DNA of 64,000 nt, from positions 65,378,989 to 65,442,988 of the forward strand of contig NC_037094.1 of NCBI RefSeq assembly GCF_002994745.2, in the 5' to 3' direction. A program made the position numbers and the translations under genes. Origin of the DNA: Rosa chinensis (taxonomy: Eukaryota; Streptophyta; Magnoliopsida; Rosales; Rosaceae). The notes under the pieces are model-generated. The model was not told the DNA's origin. It saw only the letters and a program-made list of their open reading frames with translations, and searched no databases. Each line of letters begins with the position of its first letter. The first letter of the stretch is position 1. This document shows, piece after piece, positions 23,143-33,721 of this stretch.

Positions 23143-24900
23143 CCCACCAAGCAGCGGCGGAGGGCCTTTGATGAAGAAAGATACTGTGCTATAGGAGAGG
23201 AGGTTGCCAAGCTCCAGAGCATTGGATTCATCCGCCAGGTAAATTACCCGTAGTGGATTTCCAACCTGGTCATGGTCAAAAAACCTAGCGGAAAGTGGCG
23301 AATGTGTGTCGACTTCAAGGGCCTCAACAAGGCATGCCCCAAGGACAGTTTCCCACTACCCCGCATAGACCAACTGGTTGATGCAACCGCTGGCCACGAG
23401 TTACTCAGCATGATGGATGCTTTCTCCGGCTATAATCAGATCAAGATGTACCTTGGGGACCAAGAGCACACCTCCTTCACCACTGACAAGGGCCTATACT
23501 ACTATAATGTCATGCCATTTGGTTTGAAGAACACCGGGGCAACTTACCAACGGCTGATGAATGCTATGTTTGCGGAGCATCTGGGCAAATCATCGAGGTT
23601 TACGTGGACGATATGTTGGTAAAAAGCATAAAGGCCAGCAGATACATAACAAACCTCATAATTATATTGGCCATTCTCTTGGCCTACGGTATGCGCCTCA
23701 ACCAAGAAAAATGCTTCTTCGGCGTCACCGCCAGCAAATTTTTGGGTTACATTGTCAGTGAGCGGGGCATAGAGGCCAACACTGACAAGGTATAAGCCAT
23801 CCTCAACATGAAGGTTCCAGAATGGAAGAAGCACGTTCAGAGTCTCCAAGGCAAACTAACCGCCCTCTCTCGGTTTATCTCCAGACTCACTGATAGATGT
23901 CTCCCATTTTTCAAAGTCCTAAAGACAACCCATAAGAAGGTCATCGACTGGAACCCGGACTGCGAGACAGCATTCCAAAACTTAAAGGACTACTTGGCGG
24001 TAGTACCACTCCTCTCCATCCCTGTGCAGAGGGAGACACTATACATATACCTAGCGGTATCACAGATAGCGGTAAGCTGCTCCATTGTCAAGCGGGAAGG
24101 ATAAGATGAGCTCCCCATATTCTATGCTGGCAGAGGCATGAACGGGGCCGAAACAAGATATCCACCCCTGGAACAGCTCACTCTTGCACTCATCACCGTC
24201 GTTAGCCTCCGCCAGTATTTTCAGGTTCACACAATTCATGTCTTAACAAACCAACCGCTGAGGCAAGTAATGCAGAACCCTGAACACTCGGGGCGCCTCA
24301 GCAAGTGGGCCATCGAGCTCAACGAGTTCGACATTGACTATAAACCAAGAGCCGCCATGAAGGGCCAGGCGGTGGCGGACTTCATTGCTGAGCTCACTGA
24401 GCTGCTGGATGATCCCAACATAAAAGCACAGCCCGGCACAACAATGATAACCGCCGAGGAGCCAACCCCCCAGCAATCAGACTGGAACCTACACGTGGAC
24501 GGTCCCGCCTGCACCAAGGCCAGCGACGCCGGAGTTATCCTAACAGGACTAGGGGGACTAGACGTAGAATATGCATTGAAGTTCAATTTCAAAGCCTCAA
24601 ACAACATGGCGGAGTATGAAGCCCTCATTGCCGGCTTACTCCTCGCCATAGACTCAGGAGCCGACAGTGTCAATATATTCAGCGACTCTTATCTTGTCGT
24701 TAACTAGGTCAACGACAGTTTCCAGGCCAAGGACCAACAGTTGGCGGCATACTTGGGATACGTCAAGACGCTCCTCAAAAAATTCAAATTTCACACCATC
24801 ACACAAATCCCCAGGGAAAGGAACGCCAAGGCTAATTCACTGGCAAGACTAACAACCGCTCAGCCACACCAGAGTCCAGCGGATACAAGGGTGGAGTCTC
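23143..24900 (+). pseudogene. Element B reverse transcriptase and two RNase H domains
   Basis: RT motifs VDFKGLNKACPKD and MDAFSGYNQIKM are present. One base is missing near 23588, so the YVDD box (about 23602-23613) is in another frame. Stops at 23251 (TAG), 23793 (TAA) and about 24101 (TAA) each face CAG or CAA in element C. The first RNase H lacks its acidic residues. The second has VDGPA, AEYEALIAG and SDSYLVV, then another TAG at 24705 where C has CAG. Confidence 0.88.
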
Positions 24901-26106
24901 TTGACAGGCCTAGCATCACAAAAACCCTATCAGAAATCTTCAACATTGAGGTCAATCCCGGTTGGATGAAAGAGATCATCGAGTACAAGCGCAGTGGAAC
25001 ATTGCCAGAAGACAAGGTCGAAGCTCGACAGCTCAAGCGGAGAGCAACCCGCTACAACATCCAAAATGGCAAGCTTTACCGCCAGGGGTTCACCCACCCC
25101 AACCTCCGGTGTCTAACCCCAGATGAGGGAAAGGTCGTGTTGATAAGGATACACGGTGGAGAATGCGGCAACCACTCGGGCGCTAGGTCTTTGGCCAACC
25201 GCACAATACGACAAGGCTACTTTTGGCCCACACTCGGCGACAAAGCCAGAAGGATATCAAAATCTTGCCACAAATGTCAACAATATGCTGATCTCCCACA
25301 TGCCCCAGCGGAACCACTGTCGATCATCATCGGCCCATGGATTCACTCAACGTGGGGCCTCGACTTGATGGGCAAATTCCAAACCGCCAAAGGCTAGGTC
25401 AAATATATCATTGTGGCCATTGACTACAATAGCAAGTGGATCAAGGTAGAACCACTAACGGCAATAACCACCGCCAAGGTAACTCACTTCCTCTGGAAGA
25501 ACATCTACTGTCGGTATGGCGTCCCCCACACCATCATCACAGATAACGGCACACAGTTCAACAACAAAGAACTCATATCTTTCACCGCTAACTTGGGCAC
25601 CAAGATGAGTTTTGCATCTGTCGCTCACCCCCAAACCAACGGCCAGGTCGAAGCAGCAAATAAGATAATCAAGAAACTACTAAAAAAGAACCTCGACGAC
25701 GCTAAGGGATTATGGGCTGAAAAACTGCCGGAAGTGCTATGGGTCATCAGAACTACCACAACTTCCGCCACTAGTGAAACACCATTCTGCATGATGTTAG
25801 AAACTGAGGCCGTCCTACCCATAGAGGTAACTCAACCCACCGCCAGAGTCGAAGGCTACTGCACCGAGACCAACGGCGAGGGAGTCAACCTTGACAGAGA
25901 CCTCCTAGAAGAAAAAAGACCTCCAACTGGGGGACTGGGTAATGAAGGAAGTTATTCCACCGCCAACGGCACTCCGCCCAACTTGGGAGGGTCCATACAA
26001 AATTGCGGAAGTTGCTAGCCCCGGCACCTTTTACTTGATGGACAAGGATGGCGTCACAATGACCCACCCTTGGAATACCGAACACCTCCGATATTACTAC
26101 AAGTAG
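24901..26106 (+). pseudogene. Element B integrase
   Basis: The zinc-binding region reads HGGECGNHSGARSLANRT, then SCHKCQQ. The catalytic core contains GLDLMG, TDNGTQF and GQVEAANK (D, D, E). A TAG near 25394 (CAG in C) falls between the zinc domain and the core. The tail ends with a YYYK stop at 26106, the same end as element C. Frameshift/deletion near 25920 removes part of the segment present in C at 39120-39210. Confidence 0.87.
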
Positions 26107-26593
26107 TCTCACCGCTACCCTAGAGCATCTTGGCTTAGCTAAATTTTTGACTCAACATTTAGCTAAAGGAAGCTACCCAAAGGGTACAACCACGCTTTTT
26201 GTAAACGCTGACATAGCAGCTATCAATGAAACGGGGAATTATTTAAACCATTGTCGCCAAGTCCAAACACAAAAATCAACTGGCAACGCCAACAACATTC
26301 GGCAGACTACGTCCGCTACGACGTGTACTTTGAACAATTTTAATCCTTTTAATGTTTCAGTGAGCCACAAAACAGCAGTCAAAACTCTAGCGGTTTGAGA
26401 GAAAATGTAAACATTGCAATCAGCAAACACATCCACACAGCAAAATACCAATTGTATTAGAGGTCGGAACTACCCGCCCAAAAATATTGTTCAAATACAA
26501 TAAACCGTAGCGACATACATAAAAAAAATAATAATAATAAAAAAGGGCAAAACAAAGGCCTCATCAGCAACACTTCAAGTGGGGAGGTCACCT

Positions 26594-29252
26594 TCATTCC
26601 TTAGGGGCTTCAGCGGCAGTCTCGCTCTCCGGCGGCTGTTGCACAGACTGACGACTCGTCTGGTCAGACCCGCGGGCGGTAGGACTCGGCGTCAAAATGG
26701 TACCATCTTCTCGAGTATGGGCAGCCAAAAAGCCAGCACGGGAGACCTCGGACTGAGTAGGGGGAGGAGTCAGCTGAGAGTCTTCCGCCGGACGCATGCC
26801 ACTCTCACCGCTACCCGAGCGGGCACCTTTAGCCTCGGCAGGAACAACATCCCTCGCATGCGGTGCATCCTAACTAGATGGCCCGGCAGGCTGGGATGCC
26901 TTGACCCAATCAATAACACCCTTTTGATTCAGCAATTCGACATTAGCCATGGCACCGGCCTTCGCCGCCTCGGTCATGGCTTTCTTGTATTCCGCCGACT
27001 GCTTGAACTGTTCCACAGCGGCAGACACCGCACGCTTCCCTTCCACCCCCAGATAGCTAACTTCACCCTCTAGCCTCTTCAACTCAGCAGACTTGGCTGC
27101 ATATTCCCGCTGAAGGATCTCAACCTTTTTTGCCTTGGCCCCCACCTGATCTTTCAGCAGGGCCATATCTTGCTCTAGCCTGGAGGGTCATTCCGCTCCA
27201 CGTCCCGCGCTACAGCCACAGAGAGCTTGTCGCGAGCATCAGCGGCATCACATTCTGCCTTGGTCATGCGCCGCTCTGCATCCGCTAAGCTGTCGTTGGT
27301 CTCCGCCAGCTCCCTTTGGAGACCCTCAATCTCATCCCTGAGTTGCCGCTCCACCAGGGGCTGCTTGGAGGCTGCCAAGAACATCTCATGTAGCCCCACG
27401 GACAGGTGCCCGAAGGCTGAGCTATAGGATGACTGTTCAATGGCGTTTCAGCGTACGATCCCCTCCAGCCCGCCGAAACCCAACCGCTGGCAGAGGTCAA
27501 AGATGAACTCCCACTCAGCCTCCTTCAGGAATTTAGCATATGCGGCAAACGAGTCGAGGTCACCCGCTTGCACCTCCGGCCCAGCAGCCACAGTTGCCTT
27601 CAGGGGGGCCTGCCTTGCCTTCTTCCGCTGGCGGACCCCAAGGGTATCCTCATCGGCCGCTGCATCCAAGTCGACCGGGTCGTTTTGCCGCCGCTTCCCT
27701 CACTGTATCAATCGTGTCACACCGGCGGCGACAGGGATATCTCCCACCTGCGGCTCCTGCCCCGCAATGGTCACTGGCTCCTTGGAGGGCGTCACCCTCT
27801 CCTTTTGCAACCCACGCCTAGTGGCTGGCATCCTCTCCTGCTGCACTGGCACAGCAGAGACATTGCTTCCACTCGCTCCCGCTTGCACCACGGGCGAGCT
27901 GTCCGGGCCGAAGTGGGAGTGAAGAGGCATCGGTAGAACCACCGGCGTCTCAAACTGGCTCACCGCCAATGTCTCCGGATCCACAACTGTATGTTGGGCC
28001 GCCAGCCCAGAGGCATACATACTCTCCAGAAAATTATTGATCTCAGCACGGTCTATGGCTTTCTCGAACTCCTCGCGACTAGCTCTGTTGCCTGGCTGAG
28101 AATCTAAAAAAAAAAAAAAAACAGCAAGTCAGCCCGACGGTAACCAGACTAAAACACTTGTCAGCGGAAGCTACTTACCAAGGGCTCGTGTCAACTGTTG
28201 ATCGACCAACAGCTCCGAACCGGTAAGTAGGCGAAAATCTAGCAAGTTACGGTTCTACCAACAGCAGCGGATCCTTGCCAAGCCACACTCCTCTTCGCGC
28301 GTCAGATTATAGCGCAGCCCCGCTACACAAAAACTCAAGTGGTCAGTACAACATTCACGCAAACAAAATAAACTATAGCCGGCGACAGACTGATAACCTC
28401 GGATAGGTTGGAATTTCGACTTAATCCTAAAGGTCGGCTCTCCATCGTTGGACCCGGCCTGGAATTCCCTTCCAATGGTGGCAACACAATAGGTCCCCCA
28501 CCAGGGCGACATGGAATCCCTTAAATTCTCGATTAACTTCGGCGGCGGCTCAGATTCACTTGACTGCTGCATCCTTGACGCCTCACATACACCAACTCAT
28601 AGAAGTGCAGCACCTCCGCCACAGTAGGACCCTCGCAACCACTCAGGCGTTATAGCGAGTTGAGCGCTAACAGCAACCGCCACATGTTAGGGCAAATCTT
28701 CCCAAAAGCGAGTCCAAACTCGCAAACCAGGATTTGGAGGTAAGGCAATAGCGGGAATGTCACACCCTGGCGGAAGATTGCCTCATGTACGGCGGCATGC
28801 CCCGCAGGTAGGATCGACGCTCGCTCATCCTTCAGCGGTGGATGCAGCTTCACCACACCCGGCAAGCGAAACACCCGCGCCACCGTCATCAGTCCTCCAG
28901 CCTCATCGACTGTTGTGCCGTCACTGAGAACCCACACAAACTCAACTTCTTCACCAGTTTCCTTCATCCCACCACTGGAACCGCTCGCAGCACTGTTGCT
29001 CGCCAGCCTCTCTTCCCGCCTGTCATGAGCAGCGACATCCTCTCTCACCCTAGAACTCTCGGGGCGACCAGCGCGACCCATGCCAACTTCCCAAGGTATG
29101 GTCTGCAGCAGGACGATGTCTAGCGGTTCGGACAGTGAGATTCTTGCAGGGGTAGACGAACGCAACGAGTCAATAAACACCCTATCCGCCATGTTGAGTG
29201 ACACGTCAGACCCGGAATCCTCATTGCTTGAAATCTCTACGACACTAGCCAT
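26594..29252 (-). pseudogene. Opposite-strand gene of element B (gypsy-type transposon domain plus coiled coil)
   Basis: Exon 1 begins MASVVEISSNEDSGSDVS at 29252. It contains a domain that I recognise as like the Pfam family 'putative gypsy type transposon' (PF04195): FRLPGVVKLHPP, DERASILPAG, HEAIFRQGVTFPLLPYLQIL, FGLAFGKICPNMWRLL. A TAA at about 28650 replaces the Trp seen in C. Exon 2 (about 28325-28187) has LTREEECGLARIR. Exon 3 (from about 28106) holds a basic, Pro-rich region, then a long heptad-rich coiled coil (27400-26940) and a conserved tail SEVSRAGFLAAHTRxDG. Introns have GT-AG ends shared with C. A small block of frames around 27170-27700 is shifted. Function unknown. Confidence 0.75.
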
Positions 29253-29860
29253 CTCAATCCCTAAAACCCACAGCCAGTCAGTGCATACAAGATCTAGGCC
29301 ATCCCCATATCAGTTGTACCCAAGAACATGAAGAACAATTTCCCAGAAACTACCAAAACAAGAACACAACACATTCGTACAAAGCCCAGATTCGACCACC
29401 TAGGAAATCCCTAAAACCCCATCTCTCTATCAAACATCAAAAATCAGCCCCAAAACCAACCTCACACCCTCATATCATGTCAAAAACAACAAAGCACCCC
29501 AAAATCGAAATCCAAAAAAAAAAAATCGATCGACGAAACCAAACACAGATTCAATGGAACAGGGGTGAGACTCGGAGTACCAACCTTAGAGATGAAGGCT
29601 GTGGCGAAATCAAAGATATCTCTGCCTTAGATAACTTTCGTGCTTCGACGATCTACAATTTCACGATGTACTGGCAGTCTGCTTCTCAGAACACAGGGCC
29701 AAGCTTGAAGACGACGATAACAAGCAAATGTTACAAAGTGTCAAACCTACGGATTTCCCCCCATTTTATGTCCACATCAAGTCAATCTCGGCCATCCGCT
29801 GAAAAACGACATCGCACCACAACCGTACACGTGCCCCACGGGCGCACTTACTCTCCAGAT

Positions 29861-29883
29861 TAACCGAGGCGACGCCTCGGTTA
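29861..29883. promoter_or_regulatory. 23-nt perfect palindrome upstream of the opposite-strand gene (B)
   Basis: Two 11-bp arms (TAACCGAGGCG and its complement) surround a single A. The element C counterpart at 43118-43140 keeps 9 or more of the 10 inner pairs. It lies about 610 bp upstream of the antisense start codon. Could be a dimeric protein site or a hairpin; inference only. Confidence 0.6.
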
Positions 29884-30034
29884 CAAATTCAATAATTACT
29901 CACATTAATGACGAGGTGACGTGCGTGCTGAAGAAACGTTATCGCACACGCTAATCCAATACATGTATGCCACGTGTCAGACACCATCACAAAAAGCGTC
30001 TGTCCAAGATAACTATCGGAAAAATAAAAACAAT

Positions 30035-30633
30035 AAGTGCAACTCCGCTAGCAGAACCTCTCCCTTTCCATATTGCAAGAGAGACATTCTCCGCTAAGCG
30101 CAACTTCTCCCCTTCCATTTTGCAAGCGAGACAGTCTCCGCTAAGTGCAACTCCGCTAGCGGAATTTCTCCCCTTCCATCTTGCAAGCGAGACAGTCTCC
30201 GCTAAGCGCAACTCCTCTAGCGGAACTTCTCCCGTTCCATCTTGCAAGCGGGACAGTCTCCGCTAAGCGCAACTCCACTAGCAGAACTTCTCCCTTTCCA
30301 TCTTGCAAGCGGAACAGTCTCCGCTAAGCATAACTCCACTAGCGGAACTTCTCCCTTTCCATCTTGCAAGCGGGACAGTCTCCGCTAAGCGCAACTCCGC
30401 TAGTGGAACTTCTCCCTTTCCATCTTACACGCGGGACAGTCTCCGCTAAGCGCAACTCCGCTAGCGGAACTTCTCCCCTTACTTCTCCCTTTCCATCTTG
30501 CAAGCAAGATAGTCTCCGTTAAGCACAACTCCGCTAGCGGAACTTCTCCCTCTCCATCTTACAAGTGGGACAGTCTCCGCTAAGCACAACTTCGCTAGCG
30601 GAACTTCTCCCTTTCCATCAACCAAGCAAGACT
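30035..30633. repeat. 61-bp tandem array in the 3' region of element B, about 10 copies
   Basis: Units read AAGCGCAACTCCGCTAGCGG, then AACTTCTCCCTTTCCATCTT, then GCAAGCGGGACAGTCTCCGCT. Most are exactly 61 bp. Unit 2 has lost about 14 bp and unit 8 carries a small internal duplication. Each unit contains the perfect 10-bp palindrome CCGCTAGCGG. Element C has a homologous array. Confidence 0.9.
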
Positions 30634-31159
30634 CCTCCCTCAACCTAGGAAGACAGTCGCCACTGACCACAACGCCATGCACCAAGCTACCGCAAGGCAT
30701 GTTCTAGCGACAATGCTGACCACTTATCATCAGTGGAAGGAGGTTCTTCCGCTAGCGGCGATTCCCGAGGCAACGCCTCACTTCGACAAAGACCGTAACG
30801 TGGCGTTGCAGTCAAAACATGATCCTTCAGGACAGGTAGGGGATGTGTCAACAGTCTCCGATGACCCTGATCAGGCACGTTGACCTCTGCCACTTGGGTA
30901 TCACAGATTGGGTTCGCTACCCAACACCCTCTGCTCAACGCAGCTCCCCTCAACAAACAATACGCCGGCCAAACGGAGGTCTATCTTAGTCGGGGAGTGG
31001 GGGACTCCCTAGGGGGCCTAGCAGGGGCCCACCCGGAAGGGTATAAAGCATTTGCTCAGTAAGTCCATGGTTGATAACACACTGACGCTAATTATGCTTT
31101 GCAAGACTGGCAGAAGCAACGCTTCGAACCACTAGGCAACTCCCCAACCAAGATTACCC

Positions 31160-31184
31160 TCCTTGACTAGGGACTTGGGAGACT
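31160..31184 (+). other. Polypurine tract region of element B
   Basis: CTAGGGACTTGGGAGACT directly precedes the 3' LTR. The same G-rich phrase precedes the 3' LTR of C, where it is GGGGACTTGGGGGACT. Expected start site of plus-strand DNA synthesis. Confidence 0.7.
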
Positions 31185-31698
31185 TGTACTTACATAGGCA
31201 CTCACAAGCATAATTAGCTATAATGAGCCACGCCCATGCTACCACTAGCGGTACCAACTCCCGCCGAATGAGTGACCCACAGAAACACAGCCAAACAGGT
31301 TATCGCCTGAGCCCCGGCTCACCGTCAGATCGCTGCTGACGCACAGCCACTCGCCACGCCAAGTTAGCATCAGTAGCTTCAGAAGCTGGGGACTGAAGCA
31401 CGTCAGTCCCACATCGAAAATATGGAGAAGATCAGTTCCCTCCTCACCTATAAAAGGTTTTCTCTTCTCTCCTCATTGATTACGCAATTAATACTTACCT
31501 ACTGTTACTTTGTCAACATAAACACATTGACTAACTTAGGCATCGGAGAAGAGAAGACTGCCTGGCGCGGTCTCCCCTCTGACGCCCTCTGTATTTTACT
31601 TGACAGGTAACGGGAACTTTGAGTATCATTGATAGCGGTCCGCTCATCGGACCAGCGTTAGTAAAGGTTTAGTTACCGCTGAACTTTGAACATTAACA
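31185..31698 (+). repeat. 3' LTR of element B (514 bp)
   Basis: Matches 19834-20346 from TGTACTTACATAGGC to AACATTAACA, with roughly two dozen or more differences by eye. TATA-like CACCTATAAAAGG near 31446-31458. Confidence 0.93.
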
Positions 31699-31703
31699 GG
31701 TTT

Positions 31704-31898
31704 ATTCAACGAGGAAGAGACGCAGATAAGAGAAAGTGAGTGGGCGGTCAAAATATGTGTGGGAAATTTTCAACTTTTGGAGAAAAAAAGTGCGGGACTA
31801 CACCTGTTTTCTTTAACTCGTCCTCATAGGGTTATTCGGACACCTCGATAAAACTGTGTCCTTCTAAGGTGTCCTAAAATGTGGTTTTTCTAGTAGTG
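31704..31898 (-). mobile_element. CACTA-superfamily terminus
   Basis: On the minus strand the segment begins CACTACTAGAAAAACC at 31898, the standard start of plant CACTA (EnSpm) elements. It is followed by subterminal repeats of the AGGACACC/GGTGTCC type in both orientations (31838-31890). It interrupts a reading frame of element D: the D frame stops exactly inside this terminus. It is itself interrupted at 31703 by element B and should continue at 19828 and leftward. The other terminus was not found. Confidence 0.72.
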
Positions 31899-32839
31899 AG
31901 TACCATCACAGGTTTTCAGAATCTTATCCTTTTGCGAGGCCGGTGGAGTGGCCTTGTTACCGCCGATCACCAAGGCTCTTTCCTTATTCTTGGTTGACGT
32001 GGCAGTAGCCGTTGCAGATGGAGTGGTCGTACTGCTGCTTGCCTTCTCCCGAGCGTTTGGTGGTATATATTTACCAAAACCGGAGGGCTGGCCAAGTGAA
32101 CCGAGGATGGCATTAGGATCCCCTAAAGCTTTGTTCAATACCTCTTTAGCCTGGTTCAACTCGGTTCTCTGCATGGCGACTTCTGTTGCAAGGTTAGAAC
32201 CATCGTTCCAAAGACTTGCCAAATCTGACGCGGTCTGCTTGGCTTGGCTTGCGATAGCTTCCATGACTTCCTTTTGGCGCAGACTATGCTCATCAGCGAT
32301 ACCTCTGGCATGGGCCCTTACTACATTCTCAGATCGTGCAATTTATTGCTTAGTATCCTCAACATGCTGGGCAATGCGCTGATCTAGTTTGGTATGAGCT
32401 GGTCTGTCCTCGCGATTTCCCTGTCAAAGTCAGCAGCTACCTTTTGAAGATGTGTCTCATTATTCTCCATGATGATCGCGAGCTTTTCCTCGAAAGTCGC
32501 TCCCTCTGGAATAGGCTTCGGAACGAAAGCCTCTCTTTCTTCACTTTCTACAGCATTGGAGACGACGGTAATGTCAACAGGCTCACTTGCCTGGGTACTA
32601 ATGACATTCTGACCCTCAGTACCGGGTGGGGCATTCTCTCCCTATTCAGTCGACATGTCGGATGATTGAGGGTGAGAAAACCTTTGAGTCACTTATTCTT
32701 CAGAAAGACCACGACAGACCGCGCGAGAATGCGATCTGCAACTGGAGGTCTTGTGCTTTGATCAGTTAGCGTAAACCTTTTGGTAAGGGTTTTCGCTTGA
32801 CTTTCCAATGGTTACGTTCACGAAGAAACGCTATGCACA
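31899..32839 (-). pseudogene. Element D: N-terminal coding remnant
   Basis: The minus strand has a frame with EAIASQAKQTASDLASLW, AMQRTELNQAKEVLNKAL, GFGKYIPPNAREKASSST, helical and Gln/Lys-rich, then Ser/Thr-rich. An in-frame TAA (about 32342) follows DTKQ. Further upstream the frame is broken several times. Position just after the PBS suggests the gag region or an extra 5' ORF of an LTR element. I do not recognise the domain. Confidence 0.5.
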
Positions 32840-32861
32840 GGTCCCACTGGGCGTGCCAAAA
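32840..32861 (-). other. Primer binding site of element D
   Basis: TTTTGGCACGCCCAGTGGGACC on the minus strand, immediately after an LTR-like terminus ending AACA. This form of PBS (TTTGGCACGCCC.GTGGGAC) occurs in many plant LTR elements. Confidence 0.7.
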
Positions 32862-33161
32862 TGTTTGGCTCCAAAACCAGTTGGCTTGCAAACTGTCTCT
32901 TTTGCTGATGTGATTACGCAGGCGTGCCAGCACCGTGGGGTGCAATCGTCGAGGAGTCCCATGACCTGACTTCTTGAATCAAGCGCTGTGGACGAGGAGA
33001 GCACCAACCTCGTCACAAAGCTCTTTTCTTTGCCTTCTGGAAAATGACTTCTTGCCGTACGGGTAAGGGCTTTGGTTCTGATCTCTTTGCGACATTGAAT
33101 CGATACTCAAACGTTGCAGGTTGAGCAGAGCAATCACCGGGAAGTTTGGAGAAAGCACAGG
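32862..33161 (-). repeat. Part of 5' LTR of element D
   Basis: Begins TGTTTGGCTCC at the PBS and runs to the ACAGG target site of element C. It should continue beyond C from 44646. No matching second LTR is in the window. Confidence 0.6.
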
Positions 33162-33668
33162 TGTACATACATGTATATTTGCAAGCATAATTAGCTATAA
33201 TGGGCCACGCTCATTGTACCGCCAAAGGTACTAATTCCAACCAAAGGAATGACATGCAGACACACTGCTAGACGGTCTACAGCCTCAACGTCGGACCACC
33301 TCCAGATCGCCGCCGACGCGCCGCGCCAAGATGGCATCAAAGGCTTCTGAAAGGGGGAACTGAAGCATATCAGTCCCACATCGAAAACAAAGAGAAGATC
33401 AACCTCCTCCTCACCCATAAAAGGTTCTCTCCTCTCTCCTCATTAATTAAGCATTCAATATTTACCTATTGTTACTCTGTCAACATAAATACATGGACTA
33501 ACTTTGGCATCGGAGAGTTGAAGACCGCCCAACGCGGTCTCCCTCTGACGTCCCAGTGTATTTTATTTGACAGATAGCGAAGGCTTTGAGAACATCGCAG
33601 GTACCGACCCGCCCGTCGGATCAGCGTTAACGAAGGTTCAGCTACCGCCGAACTTTTAGACATTAACA
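33162..33668 (+). repeat. 5' LTR of element C (507 bp)
   Basis: Starts TGTACATACATGTATATTTGC and ends TTTTAGACATTAACA. CACCCATAAAAGG near 33412-33424 is the likely TATA-box region. Confidence 0.94.
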
Positions 33669-33688
33669 TTGGCGCCGTCTGTGGGAAT
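33669..33688 (+). other. Primer binding site of element C
   Basis: TTGGCGCCGTCTGTGGGAAT follows the LTR directly; same site as in A and B with one base different at the end. Confidence 0.9.
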
Positions 33689-33721
33689 CCTTGAACAAAA
33701 GGCCATCCCACCACACTCACC

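Larger units (their letters stand above)
19834..31698 (+). mobile_element. Element B: full-length Tat-type Ty3/gypsy retrotransposon, TSD GGTTT
   Basis: The order is LTR (19834-20346), PBS, gag, protease, RT, degenerate RNase H, archaeal-type RNase H, integrase, an opposite-strand gene (26594-29252), a palindrome, a 61-bp repeat array, polypurine tract and LTR (31185-31698). The 5-bp duplication GGTTT flanks it exactly (19829-19833 and 31699-31703). Its two LTRs differ at clearly more sites than those of element C, so it inserted earlier. Many premature stops. Its LTRs begin TGTACTTACATAGGC and form a subfamily distinct from A and C. Confidence 0.95.

Noticed and set aside
26579..28020. Plus-strand frames (93-164 codons) across the antisense gene of B
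   Set aside because: Shadows of the minus-strand coding sequence; the minus frame has conserved counterparts in C while these do not.
30035..30633. CRISPR-like regular spacing of repeats
   Set aside because: Units are contiguous without unique spacers, in a plant retrotransposon.
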